Below, in pieces: positions 54,843-63,113 of a stretch of 64,000 bases of DNA. Where the stretch lies: positions 682,001 through 746,000 of the forward strand of contig AP018697.1 of the NCBI GenBank assembly GCA_004001285.1, written 5' to 3'. The position numbers and the translations under genes are program-made. How positions within the stretch are numbered: position 1 is the stretch's first letter; each line of letters begins with the position of its first letter. The notes under the pieces were generated by a model, which saw only the letters and a list, made by a program, of their open reading frames with translations, made no database searches and was not told where the DNA came from. This DNA comes from Arthrobacter sp. MN05-02 (GTDB lineage: Bacteria > Actinomycetota > Actinomycetes > Actinomycetales > Micrococcaceae).

Positions 54843-56231
54843 ATGCCCGCATCACCGCGCCGTATCCGCTTCAACGCCTTCGACATGAACTGCGTGGGCC
54901 ACCAGTCGCCCGGTCTCTGGCGCCATCCGGAGGACCAGTCGTGGCGCTACAAGGACCTGCGCTACTGGGCCGACCTGGCGAAGACGCTGGAGAAGGGCCT
55001 GTTCGACGGCATCTTCATCGCCGACGTCCTCGGCACCTACGACGTCTACGGCGGCTCCAACGAAGCGACCCTGCGGCAGGGTACGCAGACGCCGGTCAAC
55101 GATCCGTTCCTGCTCGTGTCCGCCATGGCACTCGTCACCGAACACCTCGGGTTCGGAGTCACCGCCGGCACCGCCTACGAGCACCCGTACCCGTTCGCGC
55201 GCAGGCTCTCCACACTGGACCACCTCACCAACGGCAGGGTCGGCTGGAACGTGGTGACCGGCTACCTGCCCTCCGCTGCGCGCAACATGGGCAACGAGGA
55301 CCAGCTCGAGCACGACGAGCGCTACAACCACGCGGATGAATACCTCGAGGTCCTCTACAAGCTGCTCGAGGGATCCTGGGAGGACGACGCCGTCGTGCGT
55401 GACCGTGAAACCGGTGTCTTCACGGACCCGGCCAAGGTGCACGACATCAACCACGACGGCACCTACTTCACCGTCCCCGGCATCCACCTCAGCGAGCCCT
55501 CGCCGCAGCGCACGCCGGTCATCTTCCAGGCCGGGGCGTCCTCCCGCGGGATCGCCTTCGCGGCGGGCAACGCCGAGGCGGTCTTCGTGGGTGCGCCGAC
55601 CAAGGAGATCCTGAAGGACGTCGTGACGAAGATCCGGAACGCCGTCGAGGCCGAGGGGCGCGACCGCTACTCGGTGCGGATCTACACCCTGCTCACTGTG
55701 ATCACGGACGAGACGGAGGAGAAGGCCCAGGCGAAGCACGCCGAATACCAGGAGTACGTCAGCTACGAGGGAGCGCTCGTGCTCGTCTCCGGCTGGTTCG
55801 GTGTGGACCTGTCCGTCTACGGCCCCGACGAGCCGCTCGGCGCCGTGAAATCGAACGCCATCCACTCGGCTGTCGCCACCTTCCAGAAGGTGAACGACGA
55901 CGGCGCACCGTGGACCGTGCGGGACATCGCCGAGTGGGCGGGAATCGGTGGGCTGGGTCCGCGGATCGTCGGGTCGGGCAAGCAGGTCGCCGACGAGCTC
56001 CAGGCGTGGTTGGAGGAGACCGACGTGGACGGGTTCAACCTCGCATACGCGATCACACCCGGATCCTTCGAGGACGTCATCACGCACGTCGTCCCGGAGC
56101 TCCAGAAGCGCGGAGCCTACCCGACGGAATACGCCGAGGGCACGTTGCGCCAGAAGCTGTTCGGCAAGGGCGACCGGTTGCCTGAGGAGCACCGCGGTGC
56201 GGGCTTCCGTCTCCAGTCCGTCCGCCCCTGA
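54843..56231 (+). CDS. LLM-class flavin-dependent monooxygenase (NtaA/SnaA/DszA family)
   Basis: A 462-residue FMNH2-dependent enzyme: MNCVGHQSPGLWRHPEDQSWRY, GLFDGIFIADVLGTYDVY, NGRVGWNVVTGYLPSAARNMG (family hallmark WNxVT) and PVIFQAGASSRGIAFAAGNAEAVFVG. It needs a separate flavin reductase, not found in the window. A probable SAM riboswitch upstream links it to sulfur starvation, so a sulfur-liberating role (sulfonate or sulfone-type substrate, as in DszA) is likely. ATG 54843 has GAGGA just before it; the longer frame from 54756 would run into the riboswitch. Confidence 0.9.
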   Translation: MPASPRRIRFNAFDMNCVGHQSPGLWRHPEDQSWRYKDLRYWADLAKTLEKGLFDGIFIADVLGTYDVYGGSNEATLRQGTQTPVNDPFLLVSAMALVTEHLGFGVTAGTAYEHPYPFARRLSTLDHLTNGRVGWNVVTGYLPSAARNMGNEDQLEHDERYNHADEYLEVLYKLLEGSWEDDAVVRDRETGVFTDPAKVHDINHDGTYFTVPGIHLSEPSPQRTPVIFQAGASSRGIAFAAGNAEAVFVGAPTKEILKDVVTKIRNAVEAEGRDRYSVRIYTLLTVITDETEEKAQAKHAEYQEYVSYEGALVLVSGWFGVDLSVYGPDEPLGAVKSNAIHSAVATFQKVNDDGAPWTVRDIAEWAGIGGLGPRIVGSGKQVADELQAWLEETDVDGFNLAYAITPGSFEDVITHVVPELQKRGAYPTEYAEGTLRQKLFGKGDRLPEEHRGAGFRLQSVRP

Positions 56232-56424
56232 CGCGCCGCGTATCCTCGCCGTCCAGGTTCGTCTTCCGACTGAGCAGGAGGTGGGCCTGTATCTGGTCAG
56301 GATGTCAGCCGGCATCCGGGAATAGGCGTGCGCTGGGGGCTGAACACCTGCTGATGGGTGGCCAGCCCCTACAACGGGGGACTAGCGTCGGAATCAAGAG
56401 ATCCGACGACCAGAAGGAGTTCCC

Positions 56425-57078
56425 ATGTCACGCGTAGCCATCATCGGTGGGCACGGAAAAGTAGCGCTGCACCTCACGAAGATCCTCACGAGCCAGGGCC
56501 ATCAGGTCAGTTCGATCTTCCGCACCCAGGACCACGCCTCCGACGTCGAGCAGGCGGGCGGCACGCCCGTGGTGGCTGACGTGTCCGAGCTGTCGGTGGC
56601 GCAGATGGCCGACGTCTTCCGCGGGCACGACGCCGTCGTGTGGTCCGCCGGTGCCGGCGGCAGCAGCCCCGAGGCCACGTACGCCGTGGACCGGGATGCA
56701 GCGATCCGTTCGATGGACGCGGCGCAGGAAGCCTCGGTCGGACGGTACGTCATGGTGTCCTACCTCGGCGCGAGCAAGGATCACGGTGTGCCCGAGGACA
56801 ACGGGTTCTTCCACTACGCGGAGGCGAAGGCTGCTGCGGACGAGCACCTGCGCAACTCCGAACTCGCCTGGACGATCCTCGGCCCGGGTGCCCTCACCAC
56901 CGACCCCGGTACGGGCAAGATCGAGGTCTCGGACAAGCCGCAGCAGGATTCAGTGCCTCGTGAGGACGTTGCGCATGTCGCCGCGGTCGTCCTCGGCAAC
57001 CTCGGCACGGTGGACAAGACCATCCAGTTCAACAGTGGCGAGACGCCGATCGCAGAAGCTGTCGAGGCTGCTCTCTAG
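56425..57078 (+). CDS. NAD(P)-binding Rossmann protein (YwnB/HIM1-like SDR)
   Basis: A 217-residue atypical SDR: VAIIGGHGKVALHLTKIL (GxxGxxA-type dinucleotide site), FRTQDHASDVEQAGGTPVVADVSEL, VWSAGAGGSS, MVSYLGASKDHG and ILGPGALTTDPGTGKI. Members may be NAD(P)H:quinone reductase-like or anthocyanidin-reductase-like; function unknown. AAGGAG precedes the ATG. Confidence 0.87.
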   Translation: MSRVAIIGGHGKVALHLTKILTSQGHQVSSIFRTQDHASDVEQAGGTPVVADVSELSVAQMADVFRGHDAVVWSAGAGGSSPEATYAVDRDAAIRSMDAAQEASVGRYVMVSYLGASKDHGVPEDNGFFHYAEAKAAADEHLRNSELAWTILGPGALTTDPGTGKIEVSDKPQQDSVPREDVAHVAAVVLGNLGTVDKTIQFNSGETPIAEAVEAAL

Positions 57079-57157
57079 TCCTCCGGCGGCACTCCGCAGG
57101 CGGTTCGCGGAGCAAGCACGACGTCCGCGCAGTAGTCCTGCGTTGCTCAGTGCCGCT

Positions 57158-57306
57158 GGTTCAGAGCCGCGGGGTCGGCCCGGTGGTTCAGAGCCGCGGG
57201 GTCGGGCTGGTGGTTCAGTGCCGCTGGTTCAGAGCCGCGGGGTCGGCCCGGTGGTTCAGAGCCGCGGGGTCGGCCCGGTGGTTCAGAGCCGCGGGGTCGG
57301 CCTGGT
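57158..57306. repeat. 27-bp tandem repeat array
   Basis: Five 27-base units beginning GGTTCAGAGCCGCGGGGTCG, at 57158, 57185, 57226, 57253 and 57280, with a truncated 14-base unit at 57212. Units differ by a few bases near their ends. Located 34 bases past the stop of the HNH endonuclease gene (minus strand). 27 is a multiple of 3, but no gene is convincing here, and there are no unique spacers, so this is not CRISPR. Confidence 0.9.
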
Positions 57307-57339
57307 GTTTCTAGCCCCGGTGTCTCTAGACCAATGTTT

Positions 57340-59206
57340 CTAGTCCGGGTCGGTGTGGGTGTAGCTGGCCGTCCGGTCCGGCCGTTTGTCGTGGATAGTT
57401 CTTCCGGCTTGCCGGTAGGTGTTCTGTCGGGGTGTGCCCGCCCGGCCTGAGTTACCGGGCGCATGGAACCAGGGGATGCCGTGGCGTGGTTCGACGGTCC
57501 AGGTGCCCTGGTGGATGACGTGGTGGTGCCGGGTGCATAGCAGGACGCCGTTGTTGATACTGGTCCTTCCGTCACGGGACCAGGGCGTGATGTGGTGTGC
57601 CTCGCACCAGCTGGCGGGGATGGTGCAGTCCGGGAAGGCGCAGCCTTTGTCCCGGGCGACCAGGGCCCGTCGGAGGTGGGGCGGAAAGAGCCGTTGGGCT
57701 CGTCCGATGTCGAGGACCTGACCGCTGCTGCCCAGGACGAGAGGGATGAGGTCGGCGTCGCATGCCAATGTCCTGATGGTCCTGGCACTGAGCTGTTCGA
57801 TGAACACTCCATAACCGGCATGACCTGCGTGACCGGCCTGGCCTGAATTACCGGCATTGCCGGGGCGATTCGCGTGCTGGATGTCGCCGATCAGGTCCTT
57901 GTAGTCGATGGTGACCATGACCTGGGGTCGGTGGCCGCCGGTGGCGGGGAGTCCCGTCGTGGTGAGGGCGATCTTGCAGGCGGTGACGAGCCCATCGAGG
58001 AGGAACTGGGCCCTCGTCGGCCCGTCGTGACGACCGTGGAAACCGGCACCAGGATCGGCGCCCGGATCGGCGTCTGAATCGGCGCCTGAGCTGGCGTTCG
58101 GGCCAGATCTGCCTCCGGGACGTGTGCCGTCCGCTGCACCGGTAGATCCGGCGGCTTGTGCGTCATCGTTCTGGCCCTGGAGCGCCCGCGGGTTGGTTGT
58201 GGTGTTCATGACGGTGGCGAGGTGTTCGTATTGTTCGTCCGTGGCACCGATCTCGAGCACGTGCAGTCCGTGGCGTCGGCCTTTGAGGAAGACGCCCTGG
58301 CGTGCGTGTAGTACTTTGTCCGAGGGTTCTGATCCGTCCTGGTCGAGCGTGTCCTCCCAGCGACGTGCAAGGACGCGGAGGATGTCTTCGTCGGATTCGA
58401 TGGCCTGCTGGGTGAGGTGGTGTTCCATCGCGTCGAGCTGGTGGGGTGCTGCAAAGGATTCAACCCGCTGCAGCGCCTGGCAGACGATCGAGGCGGCCCG
58501 GGCGCTGACCAGGCACGCACCTGTGGCGGCGCCCAGGATTTCCCGACGGGGTGGCAGTGGCGCTCCCGGTCGGGGAGATCCCAGGGAGCAGTACCTCGGC
58601 AAGCCCTAGCCGGCGTCGCGCTTCGGCCCGGCTGATCCCGAGGGTCGCACGCAGGAAATCCGCGCAATTCCGGGATCCACCGCCCATGACCGCAGCCCAC
58701 CCGGCACCCGCTGAGCCGACCGACGGGGCACCGGAGAACGACGCTCCACCGGAGGACGAGATGGTGGGCAAAGCCTCGCCAGTCGACGCGGCACCGGACG
58801 AAGCGTCACCCGGCGACGTCATGTCGAAGGAGCGGGCATCCGAGGGGGTCGTGTCGGCCCACCGGGGGGAGTCGGTGTCCATCCGGGCGGCCTGTTCCGC
58901 CCGGGCCAGCAGGGACGCCGCCCCGGACGAGGGATGGGCCGAGGGGTGGGTTTCGAGCTCCTCGGCTGCGGCGTAGTGTTCGCCGGCCAGGCGGGCGGCG
59001 AGGATCTGCAGATGGTCCACGACCCGTGAGGCGTGTTCGACGTCGATGATGACCTGCAACGCTTCCGGCCCGGACAAGACCCGGTCGTGTCGATCCAGGT
59101 CACGGACCCAGTCGGTGAGGGCTGCGCAGGCCGAGTCTGCCGGACTCGGGGTCCGCGCGAAGCGCTCGATCGGGGGCGATGGCCATGCCCCAATTTTATC
59201 GAACAC
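57340..59206 (-). pseudogene. DUF222/13E12-repeat HNH endonuclease, frameshifted
   Basis: Two frames form one ~620-residue protein. First frame (59206 to ~58550): DUF222 helical domain with LQVIIDVEHASRVVDHLQILAARLAGEHYAAAEELE and ATLGISRAEARRRLGLAEVLLPG. Second (from ~58550 to 57340): REILGAATGACLVSARAASIVCQAL and, at the end, the HNH site: ARDKGCAFPDCTIPASWCEAHHITPWSRDGRTSINNGVLLCTRHHHVIHQG. A C missing from the run at 58548-58551 breaks it. The linker between has Ala/Gly/His-rich repeats (GNAGNSGQAGHAGHAG). The GTG start at 59206 is not well supported. Many Arthrobacter genomes carry several copies; biological role unknown, possibly selfish or recombinational. Confidence 0.82.
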
Positions 59207-59258
59207 GTGTGCTATTCATGGCGGCTGAGGGCGATTGTGGAGGAATAGTCGACCCGCG

Positions 59259-59267
59259 TTATCCACA
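59259..59267 (+). promoter_or_regulatory. Consensus DnaA-box-like sequence
   Basis: TTATCCACA, a perfect DnaA-box match, 53 bases upstream of the HNH gene start. Only one copy was noticed, so no replication origin is suggested. Confidence 0.35.
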
Positions 59268-59354
59268 GAGAACTCGGTGCTCCGCCTCCTATGTGGCGAT
59301 GCGGCACCTGACGAATCTAACGGAGCCCGAGCGCCACCGCTGCCTCCAGGAGGC

Positions 59355-60038
59355 TCAGCCGATGGGCTCGGGCATCGGCACGACGTCGTAGTCCACGCCG
59401 ATGGCGAGGCCGGTGACCGGATCGGCCATCTCGACGCGCCAGGCCGGAGCGAACTGGTCGACCCCGTGGATCATGGGGACGGTGCCCGAGATGAGGACCG
59501 TCCCGGAGTCGCGCAGGCCCATGTTCGCCAGGACCTCGAGCCAGTAGTCGGGTGACAGCAGCGCCCCGAGAGAGCTGTCCTGGATGAGCTCCTCGCCGCT
59601 CTCGGTGCGCACCCAGGCGCGCAGGGTGATGTCGTCGAGGTGGTCGCGGACGTCGTCGAGCCGCCACGCGGTGCGTCCGAGCACGTCGGGGCTCGCGTTC
59701 TTGCTCCACGCCACGCCGTGGACCTCGAGGGCGCGGTCGGTGTGGTCGCATGCGACGGTGAGGAGGACGCCGTCGTCCGTGATGACGAGGGCCCACTCCG
59801 CTTCACCGGAGGTCTTGCCGTGCTGCACGCTCACCTCCCGCGTCTGCTGCGCGAGGTAGGGGGAGACGGGGTAGAGCGCGGGTGTGGTCGTCGGACCCGG
59901 AACGCCGAGCTCGGCCAGTTCTGCGATGTGCGCCTGCACCTCGTCCTGCTCGCGTCCGGCATAGCCCGCATTGAGCAGCCGGGTCACCTGGACGTCCTGC
60001 AGGGTGCCGTCCGGCAGCTCGAAAGTAAGGGTGGTCAT
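59355..60038 (-). CDS. DUF2848 family protein (fumarylacetoacetase-fold-like)
   Basis: A 227-residue protein: VTRLLNAGYAGREQDEVQAHIAELAELGVPGPTTTPALYPVSPYLAQQ, GEAEWALVITDDGVLLTVACDHTDR and VLISGTVPMIHGVDQFAPAWRVEM. DUF2848 proteins share the fumarylacetoacetate hydrolase fold core and often neighbour transporters of small acids. A hydrolase or decarboxylase role is likely; substrate unknown. ATG 60038 preceded by AAGGAA. Divergent from the MHS symporter gene with a GntR-type site between them. Confidence 0.85.
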   Translation of the reverse strand: MTTLTFELPDGTLQDVQVTRLLNAGYAGREQDEVQAHIAELAELGVPGPTTTPALYPVSPYLAQQTREVSVQHGKTSGEAEWALVITDDGVLLTVACDHTDRALEVHGVAWSKNASPDVLGRTAWRLDDVRDHLDDITLRAWVRTESGEELIQDSSLGALLSPDYWLEVLANMGLRDSGTVLISGTVPMIHGVDQFAPAWRVEMADPVTGLAIGVDYDVVPMPEPIG

Positions 60039-60109
60039 GGTGGTTCCTTCCGTCGGGGCGAACAAGCTTTTACATTCCGGAAACCGAAGTGGTCGCTAAT
60101 CTACAACAT

Positions 60110-60124
60110 GTATGCGTAATGTAT
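60110..60124. promoter_or_regulatory. Probable GntR operator
   Basis: GTATGCGTAATGTAT, in the 135-base gap between DUF2848 and MHS symporter genes. It matches 13 of 15 bases with the reverse complement of the site at 62234-62248. Confidence 0.7.
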
Positions 60125-60173
60125 ACATTTATCGCCGGTGTGGCGGGCATCACCTCTAGTTAGGAGAATCTCG

Positions 60174-61532
60174 ATGGCACACAGTCCTGGATCGGCAGGC
60201 GCAGGCGCGCCCGACGCCGGTACGCCCCCTCGTCCGCCCGGCCTCTACAAGGCCTTCGCCGCCAGCCTCACCGGCACCGCTTTGGAGTGGTACGACTTCG
60301 CCGTCTACTCGGCAGCGGCAGCAGTGGTCTTCCCGATCATCTTCTTCCCGGCCTCCGATCCACTGACCGGAACCATCCTCGCGTTCTCCACCTACGCCGT
60401 CGGCTACATCTCGCGGCCGGTGGGCGGAATCGTCTTCGGACGGCTCGGCGACAGGATCGGACGCAAGAGGATCCTGGTCATCACCCTCATGATCATCGGC
60501 ATCGCGACGGTCCTGATCGGCGTCCTGCCGGGCTACACCACCATCGGCATCGCAGCCCCGATTATCCTGGTGCTCCTCCGCTTCGCGCAGGGCGTCGGCG
60601 TCGGCGGCGAATGGGGCGGTGCGGTGCTGCTGTCCAGTGAGTACGGGGATCCGAAGAAGCGCGGCTTCTGGGCCTCCGCCGCCCAGGTCGGTCCGCCGGC
60701 CGGCAACCTGCTCGCCAACGGCGCCCTTGCACTCCTGACGGTGCTGCTCTCGGAGGAGCAGTTCCTCGACTTCGGGTGGCGCATCGCCTTCCTCGCGTCC
60801 GCACTGCTCGTCGGGTTCGGCCTGTGGATCCGGTTGAGGCTGGAGGACACCCCGATCTTCAAGGCGATCGAGGCGCACGGCGAGCGGCCTGCCGCACCCA
60901 TCAAGGAGGTCTTCGCCAACGAACTCCGCCCACTGATCGCAGCGATCCTCTCCCGGGTGGGGCCGGACGTGCTCTACGCGCTGTTCACCGTCTTCACCCT
61001 CACTTACGGCATCCAGGTGCTCGGGTTCGAACGCAACGAGGTGCTCACCGCGGTGCTCATCGGCTCGGGCTTCCAGCTCTTCCTGATCCCACTGGCCGGT
61101 GCGGTGTCGGACCGCATCAACCGGCGCGTGGTGTACGGGATTGCGGCCATCCTCGGGGCGCTGTGGACCTTCACGTTCTTCGCGCTGCTGGACGGTGACA
61201 ACCAGTTGCTGCTCATCATCGGCATCGTCCTGGGTCTCGCCTGTCACTCGTTCATGTACGGGCCGCAGGCGGCATTCATCGTCGAGCAGTTCTCGCCCCG
61301 CCTCCGCGCGACGGGCAGCTCGCTCGCCTACACCTTCGCCGGCGTGATCGGCGGCGCCATCGCACCCCTGATGTTCACGGTGCTGCTGAGCAACTTCGAC
61401 AGCTGGGTGCCGGTCGCCATCTACGTGGCGGTCGCCGGGATCGTCACGCTGATCGGCCTGTCGCTCGGACGCAATCCGCACGCCACCGAGGACGACGAAT
61501 ACCGCCTGCTGCTCGAGGGCTCGAAGGTCTGA
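60174..61532 (+). CDS. MHS-family metabolite:proton symporter
   Basis: A 452-residue MFS carrier of the ShiA/ProP-like group, 12 predicted helices. Family signatures: SLTGTALEWYDFAVYSAAAAVVF (helix 1), FGRLGDRIGRKRIL (motif A), GVGVGGEWGGAVLLSSEY and WRIAFLASALLVGFGLWIRLRLEDTP. Likely takes up a small organic acid or amine used by the neighbouring DUF2848 and nitrilase enzymes. ATG 60174 has AGGAG 7 bases before it; a GntR-type operator lies upstream. Confidence 0.92.
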   Translation: MAHSPGSAGAGAPDAGTPPRPPGLYKAFAASLTGTALEWYDFAVYSAAAAVVFPIIFFPASDPLTGTILAFSTYAVGYISRPVGGIVFGRLGDRIGRKRILVITLMIIGIATVLIGVLPGYTTIGIAAPIILVLLRFAQGVGVGGEWGGAVLLSSEYGDPKKRGFWASAAQVGPPAGNLLANGALALLTVLLSEEQFLDFGWRIAFLASALLVGFGLWIRLRLEDTPIFKAIEAHGERPAAPIKEVFANELRPLIAAILSRVGPDVLYALFTVFTLTYGIQVLGFERNEVLTAVLIGSGFQLFLIPLAGAVSDRINRRVVYGIAAILGALWTFTFFALLDGDNQLLLIIGIVLGLACHSFMYGPQAAFIVEQFSPRLRATGSSLAYTFAGVIGGAIAPLMFTVLLSNFDSWVPVAIYVAVAGIVTLIGLSLGRNPHATEDDEYRLLLEGSKV

Positions 61533-61539
61533 CCTGTTC

Positions 61540-61577
61540 GCCCTGCTCCGCGCCGCAGTCGACGCGCGGAGCAGGGC
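61540..61577. terminator. Terminator hairpin
   Basis: 13-bp stem GCCCTGCTCCGCG (61540-61552) with 61565-61577 and a 12-base loop, between convergent symporter and GntR genes. Confidence 0.7.
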
Positions 61578-61587
61578 ACCGACATTC

Positions 61588-62235
61588 CTAGGTGCGCAGC
61601 AGGATGTTGCGCGTCACGGCGAGGTGGTCGTGGATGGCGGCCTCGGCGTCGCCTTCCGCGAGGGCGTCGATGATGCGCTGGTGCTCGTCGGAGACCTGCC
61701 GGCGCCGGCCGTCCACCTTGATCAGCGCTTCGACGCCGACGAGGACCTGGCGGACCTGCAGCTTCCGATAGGTTTGCGACATGAGCTCGTTCCCCGCGGC
61801 GTCCACCAGGTGCTGATGGAACAGGGCGTCGAGCCGGATGAACTCCTTCACCGATGCACCGGTGAGCGGTTCGGGAAGGGCGGCCTGCCGACCGAGGATG
61901 TCCTGCATGCCTGCGACGGGTGGGGAGCCCGTCCCGATCGTCACCCGCGCGGCGTGGCTCTCGAGGACGCCGCGGAGATCCATCAGGTCCGAGATCTGTC
62001 GGGCCGTCACGATGGGGATGTAGGCTCCGCGCTGCGGGATGAGCTCGACGAGGCCATCGGCGACCAGGAGGAGGAATGCCTCCCGGACGGGAGTCCGTGA
62101 GACACCGATCCGTTCCGCCAACTCCTGCTCGTTCAGGAACCGGCCCTGCATCGATCCGTCCGTCAGGACGTTCTCCCGCAGGTACGAGTACGCCCTGTCG
62201 CGACCCGAGACCGCTGCGCCGACTGTTCTTCCCAT
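61588..62235 (-). CDS. GntR-family transcriptional regulator (FadR/FCD type)
   Basis: A 215-residue regulator: winged helix FLNEQELAERIGVSRTPVREAFLLLVADGLVELIPQRGAYI (residues 33-73) and the all-helical FCD ligand domain with metal-type residues (RLDALFHQHLVDAAGN, DEHQRIIDALAEGD). Its ATG lies within the operator at 62234-62248, shared with the divergent nitrilase gene; a matching site stands before the symporter. So it probably represses the whole cluster and itself, responding to a carboxylic acid substrate. Confidence 0.9.
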   Translation of the reverse strand: MGRTVGAAVSGRDRAYSYLRENVLTDGSMQGRFLNEQELAERIGVSRTPVREAFLLLVADGLVELIPQRGAYIPIVTARQISDLMDLRGVLESHAARVTIGTGSPPVAGMQDILGRQAALPEPLTGASVKEFIRLDALFHQHLVDAAGNELMSQTYRKLQVRQVLVGVEALIKVDGRRRQVSDEHQRIIDALAEGDAEAAIHDHLAVTRNILLRT

Positions 62236-62248
62236 ACATTAGGTATAC
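62234..62248. promoter_or_regulatory. Probable GntR operator overlapping the GntR start
   Basis: ATACATTAGGTATAC; reverse complement GTATACCTAATGTAT. It covers the start codon of the GntR gene and lies 18 bases upstream of the nitrilase ATG. Confidence 0.7.
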
Positions 62249-62266
62249 AACGAAAAGGAGTACCCC

Positions 62267-63061
62267 ATGCGCGTAGCCGTCGCACAGATGACCAGTGGAT
62301 CCGATCCGGTGGCGAACCTCGCACTCGTCGAGCAACTCGCCGGCGAGGCAGCGGAGGGGGGAGCGGACCTCGTGGTCTTCCCCGAAGCGACCATGTGCGC
62401 TTTCGGCAACGACCTCTCCGCCGTCGTCGAGCCCCTGGACGGGCCCTGGGCGTCGCGGGTCCGGACGATCGCCGACCGCCTCGGGATCGTGGTGGTGGCA
62501 GGCATGTTCACGCCCGGCAGCGAGGGCCGTGTCCGGAACACGCTGCTCGCCGTCGGGCCCGGCGTCGACACCAGCTACGACAAGGTGCACCTGTTCGACG
62601 CCTTCGGGTACCGGGAATCGGAAAGCGTGGAGCCGGGCACCCGGCCCGTGGTCTTCACGCTCGACGACGTCACGGTGGGCCTCGCGACCTGCTACGACAT
62701 CCGCTTCCCCGCGCTGTTCACCGCGACGGCGGCGGAAGGTGCCCGGGTGAACATCGTCTGCGCCTCCTGGGGAGCCGGCGAGGGCAAGGTCGACCAGTGG
62801 TCGCTGCTGGCCCGGGCACGAGCCCTGGACAGCACCACGTTCGTGGTGGCGTGCGGCCAGGCCGATCCGGCCAGCAGTGGTCTGCCGCTGGTCGGGACGG
62901 CCCCCACAGGTGTCGGGCACAGCGCCGTCGTCTCCCCGCTCGGTCGGGTCCTCGTGGAGTTCGGCCCCGAGCCGGCACTCGAGTTCGTCGACATCGACCC
63001 GGCGGAGGTCGACGACGCCCGCGGCACACTGCCCGTCCTCGCCAACGCGCGGTCCTTCTAG
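62267..63061 (+). CDS. Carbon-nitrogen hydrolase (nitrilase superfamily amidase)
   Basis: A 264-residue enzyme with the complete Glu-Lys-Cys triad: VVFPEATMCAFG (Glu near 43), YDKVHLFDAFG (Lys near 107) and LATCYDIRFP (Cys near 145). It resembles omega-amidases and deaminated-glutathione amidases. It probably hydrolyses an amide produced from the compound imported by the MHS carrier. AAGGAG precedes the ATG; regulated from the divergent GntR operator. Confidence 0.92.
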   Translation: MRVAVAQMTSGSDPVANLALVEQLAGEAAEGGADLVVFPEATMCAFGNDLSAVVEPLDGPWASRVRTIADRLGIVVVAGMFTPGSEGRVRNTLLAVGPGVDTSYDKVHLFDAFGYRESESVEPGTRPVVFTLDDVTVGLATCYDIRFPALFTATAAEGARVNIVCASWGAGEGKVDQWSLLARARALDSTTFVVACGQADPASSGLPLVGTAPTGVGHSAVVSPLGRVLVEFGPEPALEFVDIDPAEVDDARGTLPVLANARSF

Positions 63062-63076
63062 GGCCGTAGGCCCGGC

Positions 63077-63104
63077 GCGGCGCCTGCCGACGGGCAGGCG
63101 CCGC
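63077..63104. terminator. Terminator hairpin
   Basis: 12-bp stem GCGGCGCCTGCC (63077-63088) with 63093-63104 and a 4-base loop, between the convergent nitrilase and acyl-CoA-dehydrogenase-like genes. Confidence 0.75.
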
Positions 63105-63113
63105 AGCGTCCCC

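Noticed and set aside
57158..57306. CRISPR-like array
   Set aside because: Units are directly contiguous without unique spacers, and no cas gene lies nearby.
59259..59267. Replication origin
   Set aside because: A single DnaA box without AT-rich unwinding region, dnaA or dnaN genes.
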